Below, one piece after another: positions 1 through 7,846 of a stretch of 64,000 nucleotides of DNA. The notes under the pieces were generated by a model, which was not told the origin of the DNA, did not search any database, and worked only from the letters and a program-made list of their open reading frames with translations. Each line of letters begins with the position of its first letter. The stretch's first letter is position 1. Origin of the DNA: Campylobacter blaseri (lineage in GTDB: Bacteria; Campylobacterota; Campylobacteria; Campylobacterales; Campylobacteraceae); contig NZ_CP053841.1 in the NCBI RefSeq assembly GCF_013201895.1, positions 248,001 to 312,000 of the forward strand, given 5' to 3'. A program made the translations under genes and the position numbers.

Positions 1-669
1 TTTAAATTTAGCAAAGCTACAACAGTAAGTGCAGTTCTTTTGTCAATGTTTGGTAATACTATTTTCATAGGTATGCCTATAATTACAGGATTTTTTGGAA
101 AAGATGCCTTAAATGAGGTAATATTTTATGATCAGTTTGCAACTGCTATTCCTATATCAATATTAGGACCTTTTATACTATCTTTTGGTGCAGAAGCCAA
201 AGTGTCTTTAATCCAAAATGCAATTAAAGTTTTAAAATTTCCACCATTTGTTGCATTAATTTTAGGTTTAGCACTTAGAGATGTTAAAATTCCAGAAGTA
301 ATCTTTAACTCTTTACATATGTTTAGTGCAAGTGTTGTTCCTGTTGCTTTGTTTGCCATAGGAATTGGACTTGGTTTTAGAAGTATAAAAAGTGCTTATA
401 AATCAACTGCCATTGTGCTTTGTTGTAAAATGCTATTTGCTCCACTATTTTTTATAGCAATAGCTTTAGTTTTTAAAGTAAATTTTAGTGATTCAACTTG
501 GATTATAGGAATACTTCAATGCGGTATGCCACCAATGGTTTTAGCAAGTGCTATGATAATGAAAGCAAACCTAGATTCCCAACTAGCAGTTTCGGCTGTC
601 GCTATGGGTGTTGTGATGAGTTTTATATCACTACCTTTTATAAATTATATATGTGGTTTGTTAGTTTAG
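1..669 (+). CDS. AEC-family (auxin efflux carrier-like) permease, C-terminal part
   Basis: The frame is open from base 1 to a TAG at 667-669, so this is the 3' part of a gene that starts before the window. About 220 residues are visible. They form a series of hydrophobic segments with Gly/Pro-containing helices (for example GNTIFIGMPIITGFFG near the start and GILQCGMPPMVLASAMI near the end), as in the C-terminal half of AEC/membrane-transport-protein family permeases. Those proteins usually export or import small organic acids or amino acids across the inner membrane. The substrate cannot be told. It converges with the cytochrome genes downstream, with a strong palindrome between them. Confidence 0.75.
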   Translation, partial: FKFSKATTVSAVLLSMFGNTIFIGMPIITGFFGKDALNEVIFYDQFATAIPISILGPFILSFGAEAKVSLIQNAIKVLKFPPFVALILGLALRDVKIPEVIFNSLHMFSASVVPVALFAIGIGLGFRSIKSAYKSTAIVLCCKMLFAPLFFIAIALVFKVNFSDSTWIIGILQCGMPPMVLASAMIMKANLDSQLAVSAVAMGVVMSFISLPFINYICGLLV

Positions 670-693
670 TAAATTTAAGCAAGAGATAGATTA

Positions 694-715
694 TTTGGCT
701 GAAATTTCAGCCAAA
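694..715. terminator. Bidirectional terminator-like palindrome
   Basis: A perfect 22-bp inverted repeat (11-bp arms starting TTTGGCTGAAA) lies between two convergent genes ending at 669 (+) and 732 (-). Its A/T-rich ends supply U-runs on both strands, so it can end transcription from both sides. Confidence 0.75.
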
Positions 716-731
716 TATTATAACTTATGTA

Positions 732-1406
732 TTATTTAGAGCTATTTTCGTCGCTACTATTTGTATCTTTTTTAGAGCTTTTTTTAACAGATGGAACATA
801 ACTATCTTTAAAATAATTTCTTCTTAGCTCCTCTTTTTTTTCATAAGCTTTATCCTCGTAGATAGGGTATTTTGGATCCCAATAATTAAGCATATTATTA
901 AGCCCCATATGTCCTACTTCAACGTGGCAACTAGCACAACCAATCTCATCTTTTGTATTCAAAAGTTTTTTATAGTGTGCATGCATTTTTTTTGCTTTGT
1001 CTGTTAATAGTGCATTGTCAAAAACATTTGTATGACAGTGCAAACAACCATCATCAAAGACGAAATCTTTTCTTCTTGCTCTATTTTCATGCCAGTTTAT
1101 ATTTTCAACATCTTCAAAGAAGTGAATATAGCCTTCAACTACTCCATTTCTAGCTTTAGCATATATATAATTGATTATATTATCATGCGGCAAGTGGCAA
1201 TCCACGCATCTAGCTCTCACACCAGTTTTGCCTTTTCCGCTGTGAACATCATCATTGTATGCTATTACCATAGGATCCATTTCATGACAAACAACACAAA
1301 ATCTCTCATCACTAGTAAGTTCTAGTCCATAATAGACTCCCAAAGAAGCAACTAGCCCAAAAACTCCACCAATTACAAAAATTAGAAATATTATACGCTT
1401 TTTCAT
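732..1406 (-). CDS. NapC/NirT (NrfH/FccB-like) membrane tetrahaem cytochrome c, quinol dehydrogenase
   Basis: This is a 224-residue protein with an N-terminal membrane anchor (residues about 4-28) followed by four CXXCH haem c motifs: CVVCH (37-41), CVDCH (67-71), CLHCH (121-125) and CASCH (157-161). This is the usual layout of NapC/NrfH-type proteins, which oxidise menaquinol in the inner membrane and pass electrons to periplasmic reductases. The start at 1406 is chosen because its ATG overlaps the stop of the upstream cytochrome gene as ATGA; a start at 1424 would overlap more. With the two genes upstream it resembles, as I recall it, the fccABC set of Wolinella. The C-terminus is rich in Lys/Ser and probably disordered. 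Confidence 0.9.
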   Translation of the reverse strand: MKKRIIFLIFVIGGVFGLVASLGVYYGLELTSDERFCVVCHEMDPMVIAYNDDVHSGKGKTGVRARCVDCHLPHDNIINYIYAKARNGVVEGYIHFFEDVENINWHENRARRKDFVFDDGCLHCHTNVFDNALLTDKAKKMHAHYKKLLNTKDEIGCASCHVEVGHMGLNNMLNYWDPKYPIYEDKAYEKKEELRRNYFKDSYVPSVKKSSKKDTNSSDENSSK

Positions 1407-1828
1407 GGTGTTACTCCCATCCATCTTGGAACTTCATGTTCGTGGCATTCTAAACACATATTTGTTGATTTTTTGTGTTCATAGTGGCACTCATCACAAT
1501 ATAAAGTTGGACCATCGTGAACTGAGTTATGAGGATTTGCCTTTAGCATATCCATATATTGTAATCTCTTTGCAACACGTTTTTTATCGCCATGACAGGA
1601 AATGCAACCTTTGTCTCCGATATTTTTAAATTTAAAAGGGTCATTTCCTTGATTTTCATGACAATCAAAACAGGATAGCCCAATTTGTGAGTGATGGGCT
1701 TTAATAGGGTATTTTTGTTCCATCTCTTTTGTGATTTCTACTTGCGTAGTATTGTTGTCATTAGAAATTGAAAATGTAAATATAAGCATACAGGACATGA
1801 AAATTAGTATTAATTTATCTGTTTTCAT
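1403..1828 (-). CDS. Small periplasmic tetrahaem cytochrome c (flavocytochrome c haem subunit, FccA-like)
   Basis: This 141-residue protein has a signal peptide (about 1-22) and four CXXCH motifs: CFDCH (53-57), CISCH (75-79), CDECH (111-115) and CLECH (125-129). Extra His residues provide likely bis-His ligands. Size and haem spacing match the tetrahaem domain that is fused to the flavin domain in Shewanella fumarate reductase Fcc3; here it is a separate gene. It lies between a flavoprotein gene and a NapC-type gene on the same strand, so it most likely carries electrons between the two in the periplasm. It is the only such cytochrome in the locus, although there are four flavoproteins. Confidence 0.88.
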   Translation of the reverse strand: MKTDKLILIFMSCMLIFTFSISNDNNTTQVEITKEMEQKYPIKAHHSQIGLSCFDCHENQGNDPFKFKNIGDKGCISCHGDKKRVAKRLQYMDMLKANPHNSVHDGPTLYCDECHYEHKKSTNMCLECHEHEVPRWMGVTP

Positions 1829-1861
1829 ATAAAACCTTTAAATTTACAACAATTTTTAGAA

Positions 1862-1886
1862 GTCTTAGGCATTTTAGACCTAAGAC
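1862..1886 (-). terminator. Hairpin between flavoprotein and cytochrome genes
   Basis: There is an 8-bp stem (GTCTTAGG/CCTAAGAC) with a 9-base loop in the 71-bp gap between the flavoprotein gene (ends 1900) and the cytochrome gene (starts 1828). The sequence after it on the minus strand is A/T-rich but has no strong T-run. It could be a partial terminator or an mRNA-stabilising hairpin that lowers expression of the cytochrome pair. Confidence 0.45.
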
Positions 1887-1899
1887 ATTCAACCTAGTT

Positions 1900-3432
1900 T
1901 TAGAAATTTTCACCAGCTATCATACCAAATGTTAAACAATCAGCAATAGCCATACTTCCTAATCTAACTGCACCATGAACACCACCAGTAATCTCACCAG
2001 CTGCGTAAAGTCCAGGAATTGGCTTATTTGTATCAGCAGAAATAACCTCAGCTTTTGGAGTAATGTTTACACCGCCCATTGTATGGTGAACCTTTGGAAT
2101 TACACGAGATACATAAAAAGGTGCAACAGAAAAATCATAACCTTTTGTTATATCTTTTGATAGATTTTTACCAAATTCTGGATCTTTTTCATCTTTTACA
2201 TATTGATTATAGTTTGCAACAGTCTTTTTAAACTCATCAAGTGGCATATTGTATTCTTTTGCTATGTCTTCTAAGCTATCAAATTTTTTAACAATACCAA
2301 CTTTTTGAACTTTTTCTAGCTTTTCAGGAAGCATTTCAGCTGCAGCTTTGCTATCACACATACTTAAAAGATAAACTCCATCTTCATTTTTTGATTTAAA
2401 CTCATAATCAGCTTGAATTTTTCTATTTGCTAACTCGTTTCCATATCTTTTACCAGTTTTTGGGCTTACAATAATTCCAAATCTAAAACTTTCGTGAGTA
2501 AATGCAGATGAAACACCATAACCTTTTTCATCAGGGCTTGATAGTGGTAAGCTTTGTATCCAGCTAACCTGAACAGGTTCAGCACCAACTTTAAGAGCCT
2601 CAAGTAAAACTCCAGCAGTTGCACCAGGGTGATTTGTAGAGTCCAAATCATCAGCAATTCTTGGATCTTGAGCTTTTCTAAAATGTTTATCTCTACTAAA
2701 CCCACCACTTGCTAAAACTACACCTTTTTTAGCTTTTATAAATTTAGTTGTTCCGCTTGTGTTTTCTTTGTCATCATTTTGTGCATCTTTGTCAAATTGA
2801 TACTCATCTCTAACTTCAACCCCAATAACTTTGCCACTTTCATCAGTTATAATGTGATCTAATTTACATTTTCTTCTAAGTTCACAACCATCAATATCTT
2901 GGAAGAACTTTGACATTGGTCTAATTATTCCAGCACCGCTATCGCTTTCAGCCAAAGCACCTCTTGGAACACTATGACCTCCGTGAAGTTTTAGCATGAT
3001 GTATTTTGCACCGCAATCTTTAGTAAGTTGGTAAGCATCCCTTACTCTATCTGCCAATGTTTCTACTAGTTCTGGGTGATTTAGTCCACCACCAGCTTTT
3101 AAAATATCTTTTATATAAAGCTCTTTACTGTCTTTTATGCCCTCTTTTTCTTGGAAATCGTTTCCCCAAACACCGAAAACTCCACCATTTATAACTGAGT
3201 TTCCGCCAACTCTTCCCATTTTTTCAATAATTAAAACCTTATTACCTTTTTTAGCAGCTGTTACGCCAGCAGAAAGTCCAGCAAAACCAGAACCAACAAC
3301 TACAACATCCCACTCTTCATCAAATTTAACATCTTTAGCCTCTTTGGCATTTGCATTTACACTACTTAATGCCAAAGTTCCAGCACCAATCATGCTCATT
3401 TTAAGCATATCTCTTCTTGACATATTTGCCAT
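1900..3432 (-). CDS. Tat-exported FAD-dependent flavocytochrome c-type reductase subunit (paralogue A)
   Basis: This 510-residue protein has a Tat signal (SRRDMLKM at 5-12, hydrophobic stretch, ANA cleavage region near 29), an FAD-binding GSGFAG (47-52), and the fumarate-reductase/succinate-dehydrogenase flavoprotein fold. By alignment with Shewanella Fcc3, R337 in NELANRK matches the catalytic proton donor Arg, H449/H450 in HHTMGG the substrate-binding His, and R490 in GAVRLGS the carboxylate-binding Arg. The other fumarate-binding His (HPT in Fcc3) is missing: here the stretch reads WIQSLPLSSPDEKGYG (291-306). This suggests a reductase for another unsaturated acid rather than fumarate. It differs from the other three paralogues at exactly this loop. 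It heads the unit with the tetrahaem and NapC-type cytochromes. Confidence 0.85.
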   Translation of the reverse strand: MANMSRRDMLKMSMIGAGTLALSSVNANAKEAKDVKFDEEWDVVVVGSGFAGLSAGVTAAKKGNKVLIIEKMGRVGGNSVINGGVFGVWGNDFQEKEGIKDSKELYIKDILKAGGGLNHPELVETLADRVRDAYQLTKDCGAKYIMLKLHGGHSVPRGALAESDSGAGIIRPMSKFFQDIDGCELRRKCKLDHIITDESGKVIGVEVRDEYQFDKDAQNDDKENTSGTTKFIKAKKGVVLASGGFSRDKHFRKAQDPRIADDLDSTNHPGATAGVLLEALKVGAEPVQVSWIQSLPLSSPDEKGYGVSSAFTHESFRFGIIVSPKTGKRYGNELANRKIQADYEFKSKNEDGVYLLSMCDSKAAAEMLPEKLEKVQKVGIVKKFDSLEDIAKEYNMPLDEFKKTVANYNQYVKDEKDPEFGKNLSKDITKGYDFSVAPFYVSRVIPKVHHTMGGVNITPKAEVISADTNKPIPGLYAAGEITGGVHGAVRLGSMAIADCLTFGMIAGENF

Positions 3433-3496
3433 TTAAGTTCTCCTTAAAAAGTTTTATTAAAATTAAAAATTAATATAAAAATTTAATTTTCGTTAA

Positions 3497-3561
3497 ATAA
3501 TAAAATATTTTCTTTAATTAGTCAAATAGATAAAAATTATAAATTTATAGATAAAAACTAT
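3497..3561 (-). promoter_or_regulatory. Promoter and LysR-type operator of paralogue A
   Basis: On the minus strand TTGACT (3520-3525) lies 17 bp from TATTAT (3497-3502), a sigma70-type promoter with a clear -35 box, which is unusual in Campylobacter. Two half-sites of the form ATAG-N7-(C/T)TAT lie at 3526-3540 and 3547-3561, 21 bp apart (two helix turns). The same arrangement precedes paralogue C, and partly paralogue D. Confidence 0.65.
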
Positions 3562-3610
3562 AATTATTTGTATTTTAAAAAACTAAATTTTGAACTAAAT
3601 TTACACATAA

Positions 3611-3630
3611 CGGAGAGAATTATCTCTCCG
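3611..3630 (-). terminator. Terminator-like hairpin after paralogue B
   Basis: An 8-bp perfect stem (CGGAGAGA/TCTCTCCG) with a 4-base loop lies just after the stop of the flavoprotein gene ending at 3639. A T-run is only weak. Confidence 0.6.
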
Positions 3631-3638
3631 AAATAGTG

Positions 3639-5180
3639 TTATATATTCTCACCAGCAATCATACCAAATGTTAAGCAATCAGCAATCGCAACAGATCCTA
3701 ATCTGCTAGCTCCATGAACACCACCTGTAATTTCACCAGCTGCAAAAAGTCCTTCAATTGGTTTTTTAGTCATAGTTGAGATAACTCTCGCTTTTGTATC
3801 TATAAGTAGTCCACCCATTGTGTGGTGAAGTTTTGGAACTCCTCTTTCAGCGTAAAATGGTGGTTTTGATATAGTTATATCATTTACAACTGTTTTATCA
3901 AGCGGTTTTCCAAATTCAACATCTTTTTCATTTTTTACATATTCATTGTATTTAGCAACTGTCTCTTTAAACTCTTTTACAGGGATATTATAGTTTTTAG
4001 CTAAATCATCTAAAGTATCAAATTTTTTAAGTATTCCAGCCTCTAATGGTTTTTCTAAGTGGTTAGGAAGTAGGTTTTTAACAGCTTCAGAATCACAAAT
4101 ATTTATAGGATAGTTTTTGTCAGTTCCTATAACTCTAAACATTGCATCAGCTCTTGTTTTTCTGTCAGCTAGTTCGTTCATATATCTTTTACCAGTTTTT
4201 GGATTTACTGAAATTCCATATCTAAAGCTTGCGTTTACATTATACATTGAACCAACTCCAAAACCTTTTTCGTCAGGGCATGCCCATGGGCCAAATTGTA
4301 TCCAAGAAACTTGAACAGGGGTTGCACCAATTTGGAATGCTTTTAGTAAAACTCCAGCAGTTGCACCTGGGTGGTTTGTGCTATCTGTATCAGGACCAAG
4401 TCTTGGGTCTTGTTGTTGCCTAAAGAAGACATCACGACAAAATCCACCAGCTGCTAAGACAATACCTTTTTTAGCTTTTATATATTTTACTTCTCCAGTT
4501 GTGTTTTCATCATCATCGCTTAGCAATTTTGAGTCAAATTTGTATCCTTCTCTAACTTTTAAACCAACAACTCTTCCACTATCTGAAAGTATAAACTCGT
4601 CAAATTTAGTTCTAGTTCTAAGCTCAACGCCATCCATTTTTTTGAAGTAATCAACCATTGGGTGAACTATACCTGAACCACTACCATTTGCTGTTGAAAA
4701 TGTTCTTGGAACCGAGTGTCCACCAGCAATTTCAAGTCTGTCGCGGTATTGTGCACCACACTCTAAAGTTAGCTTATAAACATCGTTTGCTCTGTTTGCT
4801 ATTTGAGTTAGCAAATCAACATGGTTTATATTTAAACCAGCTTTCATGCAATCAGCTATAAATCTCTCATTTGAGTCTTCAATTCCCTCTTTTTTTTGAA
4901 GGTCATTATTTGGAACAGCAAAAATTCCACCATTTATAACTGAGTTTCCACCAATTCTTCCCATTTTTTCAAGGATTAAAACTTTGTTGCCTCTTTTTGC
5001 AGCAGTTATACCAGCAGAAAGTCCAGCAAAACCAGAGCCTATGATAACTACATCCCACTCCTCATCAAATTTGACTGCCTTTTCATTTTCTGCAGCATTT
5101 GCATTTACACTACTTAATGCCAAAGCACCAGCACCTACTACACTCATTTTAAGCATATCTCTTCTTGAAATATTTGCCAT
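3639..5180 (-). CDS. Tat-exported FAD-dependent flavocytochrome c-type reductase subunit (paralogue B)
   Basis: This is 513 residues, with Tat motif SRRDMLKM (5-12), FAD-binding GSGFAG (49-54) and a fumarate-reductase-type flavoprotein body. Conserved catalytic residues by alignment are R340 (NELADRK), H452/H453 (HHTMGG) and R493 (GASRLGS). The substrate loop reads WIQFGPWACPDEKGFG (293-308), so the His of true fumarate reductases is replaced by Gly. It starts 25 bp after the stop of paralogue C and shows no promoter of its own, so C and B are probably one operon. The haem groups must come from another protein, because no CXXCH is present. Confidence 0.85.
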   Translation of the reverse strand: MANISRRDMLKMSVVGAGALALSSVNANAAENEKAVKFDEEWDVVIIGSGFAGLSAGITAAKRGNKVLILEKMGRIGGNSVINGGIFAVPNNDLQKKEGIEDSNERFIADCMKAGLNINHVDLLTQIANRANDVYKLTLECGAQYRDRLEIAGGHSVPRTFSTANGSGSGIVHPMVDYFKKMDGVELRTRTKFDEFILSDSGRVVGLKVREGYKFDSKLLSDDDENTTGEVKYIKAKKGIVLAAGGFCRDVFFRQQQDPRLGPDTDSTNHPGATAGVLLKAFQIGATPVQVSWIQFGPWACPDEKGFGVGSMYNVNASFRYGISVNPKTGKRYMNELADRKTRADAMFRVIGTDKNYPINICDSEAVKNLLPNHLEKPLEAGILKKFDTLDDLAKNYNIPVKEFKETVAKYNEYVKNEKDVEFGKPLDKTVVNDITISKPPFYAERGVPKLHHTMGGLLIDTKARVISTMTKKPIEGLFAAGEITGGVHGASRLGSVAIADCLTFGMIAGENI

Positions 5181-5205
5181 TTCTAACTCCTTAAAAAATT
5201 AAAAT

Positions 5206-6741
5206 TTAAATATTTTCACCAGCTATCATTCCAAAAGTTAAACAATCAAGTATTGCACAACTTCCTAATCTGCTAGCACCGTGAGTTCCACCAGTCACTT
5301 CTCCTGCGGCATAAAATCCAGGGATTGGATTGTCATTGATATCCAAAACTTGAGCTTTTGTATTAATCTTAACTCCTCCCATAGTATGGTGAAGTTTTGG
5401 CGTTCCGCGCATAGCATAAAATGGTGGCTTTGAAATATTTACGCCTTTAGTCGTAGCTAGACTAAGAGGTTTACCAAAATCTAAATCTTTTTGATTCTTA
5501 ACAAATTCATTATATTTTTTAACTGTTTCTAAAAAATCAGCTTTAGGAATATTGTAAAATTCAGCTAATTCTTCAAGAGTATTAAATTGTTTTAAAATAC
5601 CAGTTTTTAAAGGTTTGTTTATTCTCTCTGGATCTGTATGTTGCAAGACTTGAGAATCGCATAAATTTATAGGATAATTTTTATCGTCCCCAATGACCTT
5701 AAACATTGCATCTGAACGAATTTTACGATCTGCTAACTCATTCATATACCGTTTGCCTGTTTTTGGATTTACTGAAATTCCAAATCTAAAACTAGCACCC
5801 GAATTAAATTTTGTACCTACACCGAAACCAGGTTCATCAGGACAAGCCCAAGGACCAAATTGAATCCAAGATAAATGAACTGGTGCAGCACCTATCTTTA
5901 AAGCACTAATAAGCCCACCAGCTGTTGCTCCGGGATGATTAGTTGTATCAGTGTTTACACCAAGTCTTGGATCTTGAAGTTGCCTAAAAAATAAATCATT
6001 GCAAAAACCACCACTAGCTAAAATAACACCTTTTTTTGCTTTTATAAATTTTATTTCTCCGCTAGTATTCTCATTATCATCATCAATTAGCTTTTGATCA
6101 AATTTGTAATTTTCTTTAACTTTTACGCCAACTACTTTATTTGTTTCTAAAATAAAATCATCAAATTTGGTTCGCTTACGTATTTCAGTATTAGGAATTT
6201 TCTCAAATGCAGCGACCATTGGATGAACTATGCCTGAACCACTACCATTTTTAGTATTTATAGTTCTAGGAACACTGTGTCCTCCTAAATGTGATAATTT
6301 ATCATAGTATTCAGTTCCGCACTCAAGAGTTAAATTAAAAGTATCTTTTGCTCTTTCAGCAATAGTTTGTAGTAATTCTAAATGGTTTATATTTAAACCA
6401 GCTTTTAAACAATCATTAATAAAAAGTTCATCAGAATCTTTGACTCCCTCTTTCTTTTGCAATGGATTATTGGGAACTGCAAATCCACCGCCATTTATGA
6501 CAGAATTTCCACCAACTCTTCCCATTTTTTCTAAAACTAATACTTTGTTGCCTCTTTTTGCTGCAGTAACACCAGCCGCAAGTCCAGCAAAACCAGAGCC
6601 TATGATAACTACATCCCATTCTTCATCAAATTTTATATCTTTTTCATTTTCTGAGGCATTAGCATTTACGCTACTTAAAGCTAAGCTACTGGCACCAACT
6701 ATGCTCATTTTAAGCATATCTCTTCTTGATATATTTGCCAT
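5206..6741 (-). CDS. Tat-exported FAD-dependent flavocytochrome c-type reductase subunit (paralogue C)
   Basis: This is 511 residues with Tat motif SRRDMLKM, GSGFAG (49-54), R339 (NELADRK), an HHTMGG motif and R491 (GASRLGS), as in the other paralogues. The substrate loop is WIQFGPWACPDEPGFG, close to paralogue B, so B and C probably arose by a more recent duplication. It is divergent from the LysR gene at 6903, and the 161-bp gap carries paired LysR-like half-sites. Good ribosome binding site (AAGGAG) before the ATG at 6741. No haem motif. Its acceptor is unknown; members of this family reduce fumarate, urocanate, acrylates or methacrylate. Confidence 0.85.
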   Translation of the reverse strand: MANISRRDMLKMSIVGASSLALSSVNANASENEKDIKFDEEWDVVIIGSGFAGLAAGVTAAKRGNKVLVLEKMGRVGGNSVINGGGFAVPNNPLQKKEGVKDSDELFINDCLKAGLNINHLELLQTIAERAKDTFNLTLECGTEYYDKLSHLGGHSVPRTINTKNGSGSGIVHPMVAAFEKIPNTEIRKRTKFDDFILETNKVVGVKVKENYKFDQKLIDDDNENTSGEIKFIKAKKGVILASGGFCNDLFFRQLQDPRLGVNTDTTNHPGATAGGLISALKIGAAPVHLSWIQFGPWACPDEPGFGVGTKFNSGASFRFGISVNPKTGKRYMNELADRKIRSDAMFKVIGDDKNYPINLCDSQVLQHTDPERINKPLKTGILKQFNTLEELAEFYNIPKADFLETVKKYNEFVKNQKDLDFGKPLSLATTKGVNISKPPFYAMRGTPKLHHTMGGVKINTKAQVLDINDNPIPGFYAAGEVTGGTHGASRLGSCAILDCLTFGMIAGENI

Positions 6742-6807
6742 AATACACTCCTTGTAAAAAAATTATTAAATTTTTTAGTTAATATAATATTTTAATATTC
6801 TATTAAA

Positions 6808-6872
6808 ATAATAAACTTTTTTTTGTTATAAGTCAAATAGTTTTAATTTATAATTTAATAGTTTTTAACTAT
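6808..6872 (-). promoter_or_regulatory. Promoter and LysR-type operator of paralogue C, shared with the LysR gene
   Basis: On the minus strand TTGACT (6831-6836) is followed 17 bp later by TATTAT (6808-6813). Upstream are ATAG-N7-TTAT-like (6837-6851) and the perfect palindrome ATAGTTTTTAACTAT (6858-6872), again 21 bp apart. The second site lies 30 bp from the start of the divergent LysR gene, as expected for an activator that also represses itself. Confidence 0.7.
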
Positions 6873-6902
6873 AATACAGACATATATTATCAAAGGATAA
6901 TT

Positions 6903-7793
6903 ATGAATACTAGACAGATGGAGTTCGCTGTAGAGGTTGCTAAAGAGAAAAGTTTTACAGTGGCTGCACATAATCTAAAAGTAACGCAACCATCTTTATC
7001 GCAAACAATTTTAAATTTAGAAAATGAACTTGGTGTCCAAATTTTTGATAGAAAACATAATTTAGCGCTAACTTATGCTGGTGAAATTTATATTTCAAAA
7101 GCAAAGGTTATTTTAAATTTGCAAAAAAATTTAAAAGATGAGATAAGTGAGCTGGTGTGCAATAAAAAAACTTTAAAAATAGCATTTTCTCAAATAGGAT
7201 ATGCATTTACTTATAAAGATATAATTAATTTTTGTAAAAGATTTCCTAAAATTAATGTTAAAATAGTTCAACTAAATTCTTCTATTGCAATCAAAAGAGC
7301 TATTCTTAATTCATATATTGATTTTGGAATTTTCACATTACCTATTGAAACAGATGAAATTTCTTATGAAATTATTAAAAAAGAGAAAACATATTTAGCA
7401 GTTTCATTAAATCATAAATTATCCAAAAAATTTCAAAATTCTAATGAAAAATATCCTAAAATAAAATTAAGTAGTTTAAAAAAAGAAAAATTTATACTTC
7501 CAAGAGATTCTCAAAGAACTAGAGGATTGATTGATAAGATATTTTTAAAAAATAATTTTAAACCAAAAATATCATGCGAAGTAGAATCATTTAGCATAGC
7601 TATACAAATGGTTATTTCAGGTCTTGGAATTTGTTTTATTAACTCTCAATTTATCACAGAAGATATAAAAAATAGCATAAAACTTTTTGATATAGACGAA
7701 CCAGATTTAGATAAAACTTTGGTTTTAGCATATAAAAAAGATAAAAAATTATCAAAGATTTTTTTTGAGCTTTTGGATATAATTAAATCATAA
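6903..7793 (+). CDS. LysR-family transcription regulator
   Basis: This is 296 residues. The N-terminal winged helix-turn-helix (about 1-60: MNTRQMEFAVEVAKEKSF, then AAHNLKVTQPSLSQTI) is followed by a linker helix and a periplasmic-binding-protein-like effector domain (about 90-295). Length is normal. It is transcribed away from flavoprotein C, and paired LysR-like sites lie in the gap and before flavoproteins A and D. It is therefore the likely regulator of the whole reductase locus, presumably sensing an electron acceptor. The effector cannot be predicted. Start is ATG at 6903 with AAAGGA upstream. Confidence 0.88.
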   Translation: MNTRQMEFAVEVAKEKSFTVAAHNLKVTQPSLSQTILNLENELGVQIFDRKHNLALTYAGEIYISKAKVILNLQKNLKDEISELVCNKKTLKIAFSQIGYAFTYKDIINFCKRFPKINVKIVQLNSSIAIKRAILNSYIDFGIFTLPIETDEISYEIIKKEKTYLAVSLNHKLSKKFQNSNEKYPKIKLSSLKKEKFILPRDSQRTRGLIDKIFLKNNFKPKISCEVESFSIAIQMVISGLGICFINSQFITEDIKNSIKLFDIDEPDLDKTLVLAYKKDKKLSKIFFELLDIIKS

Positions 7794-7805
7794 ATTTAAA
7801 CTTTT

Positions 7806-7837
7806 AATTCCCTCTTTGCTAAGCTAAAGAAGGAATT
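7806..7837. terminator. Terminator hairpin between convergent LysR and TonB-receptor genes
   Basis: A 12-bp stem with one mismatch (AATTCCCTCTTT / AAAGAAGGAATT) and an 8-base loop lies between genes ending at 7793 (+) and 7847 (-). A/T-rich arms can serve both directions. Confidence 0.65.
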
Positions 7838-7846
7838 GTAAATTTA

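Noticed and set aside
3137-3436. 99-codon ORF opposite flavoprotein A (similar ones opposite B and C)
   Set aside because: These are antisense to the conserved Tat/FAD region and recur only because the flavoproteins are paralogous.
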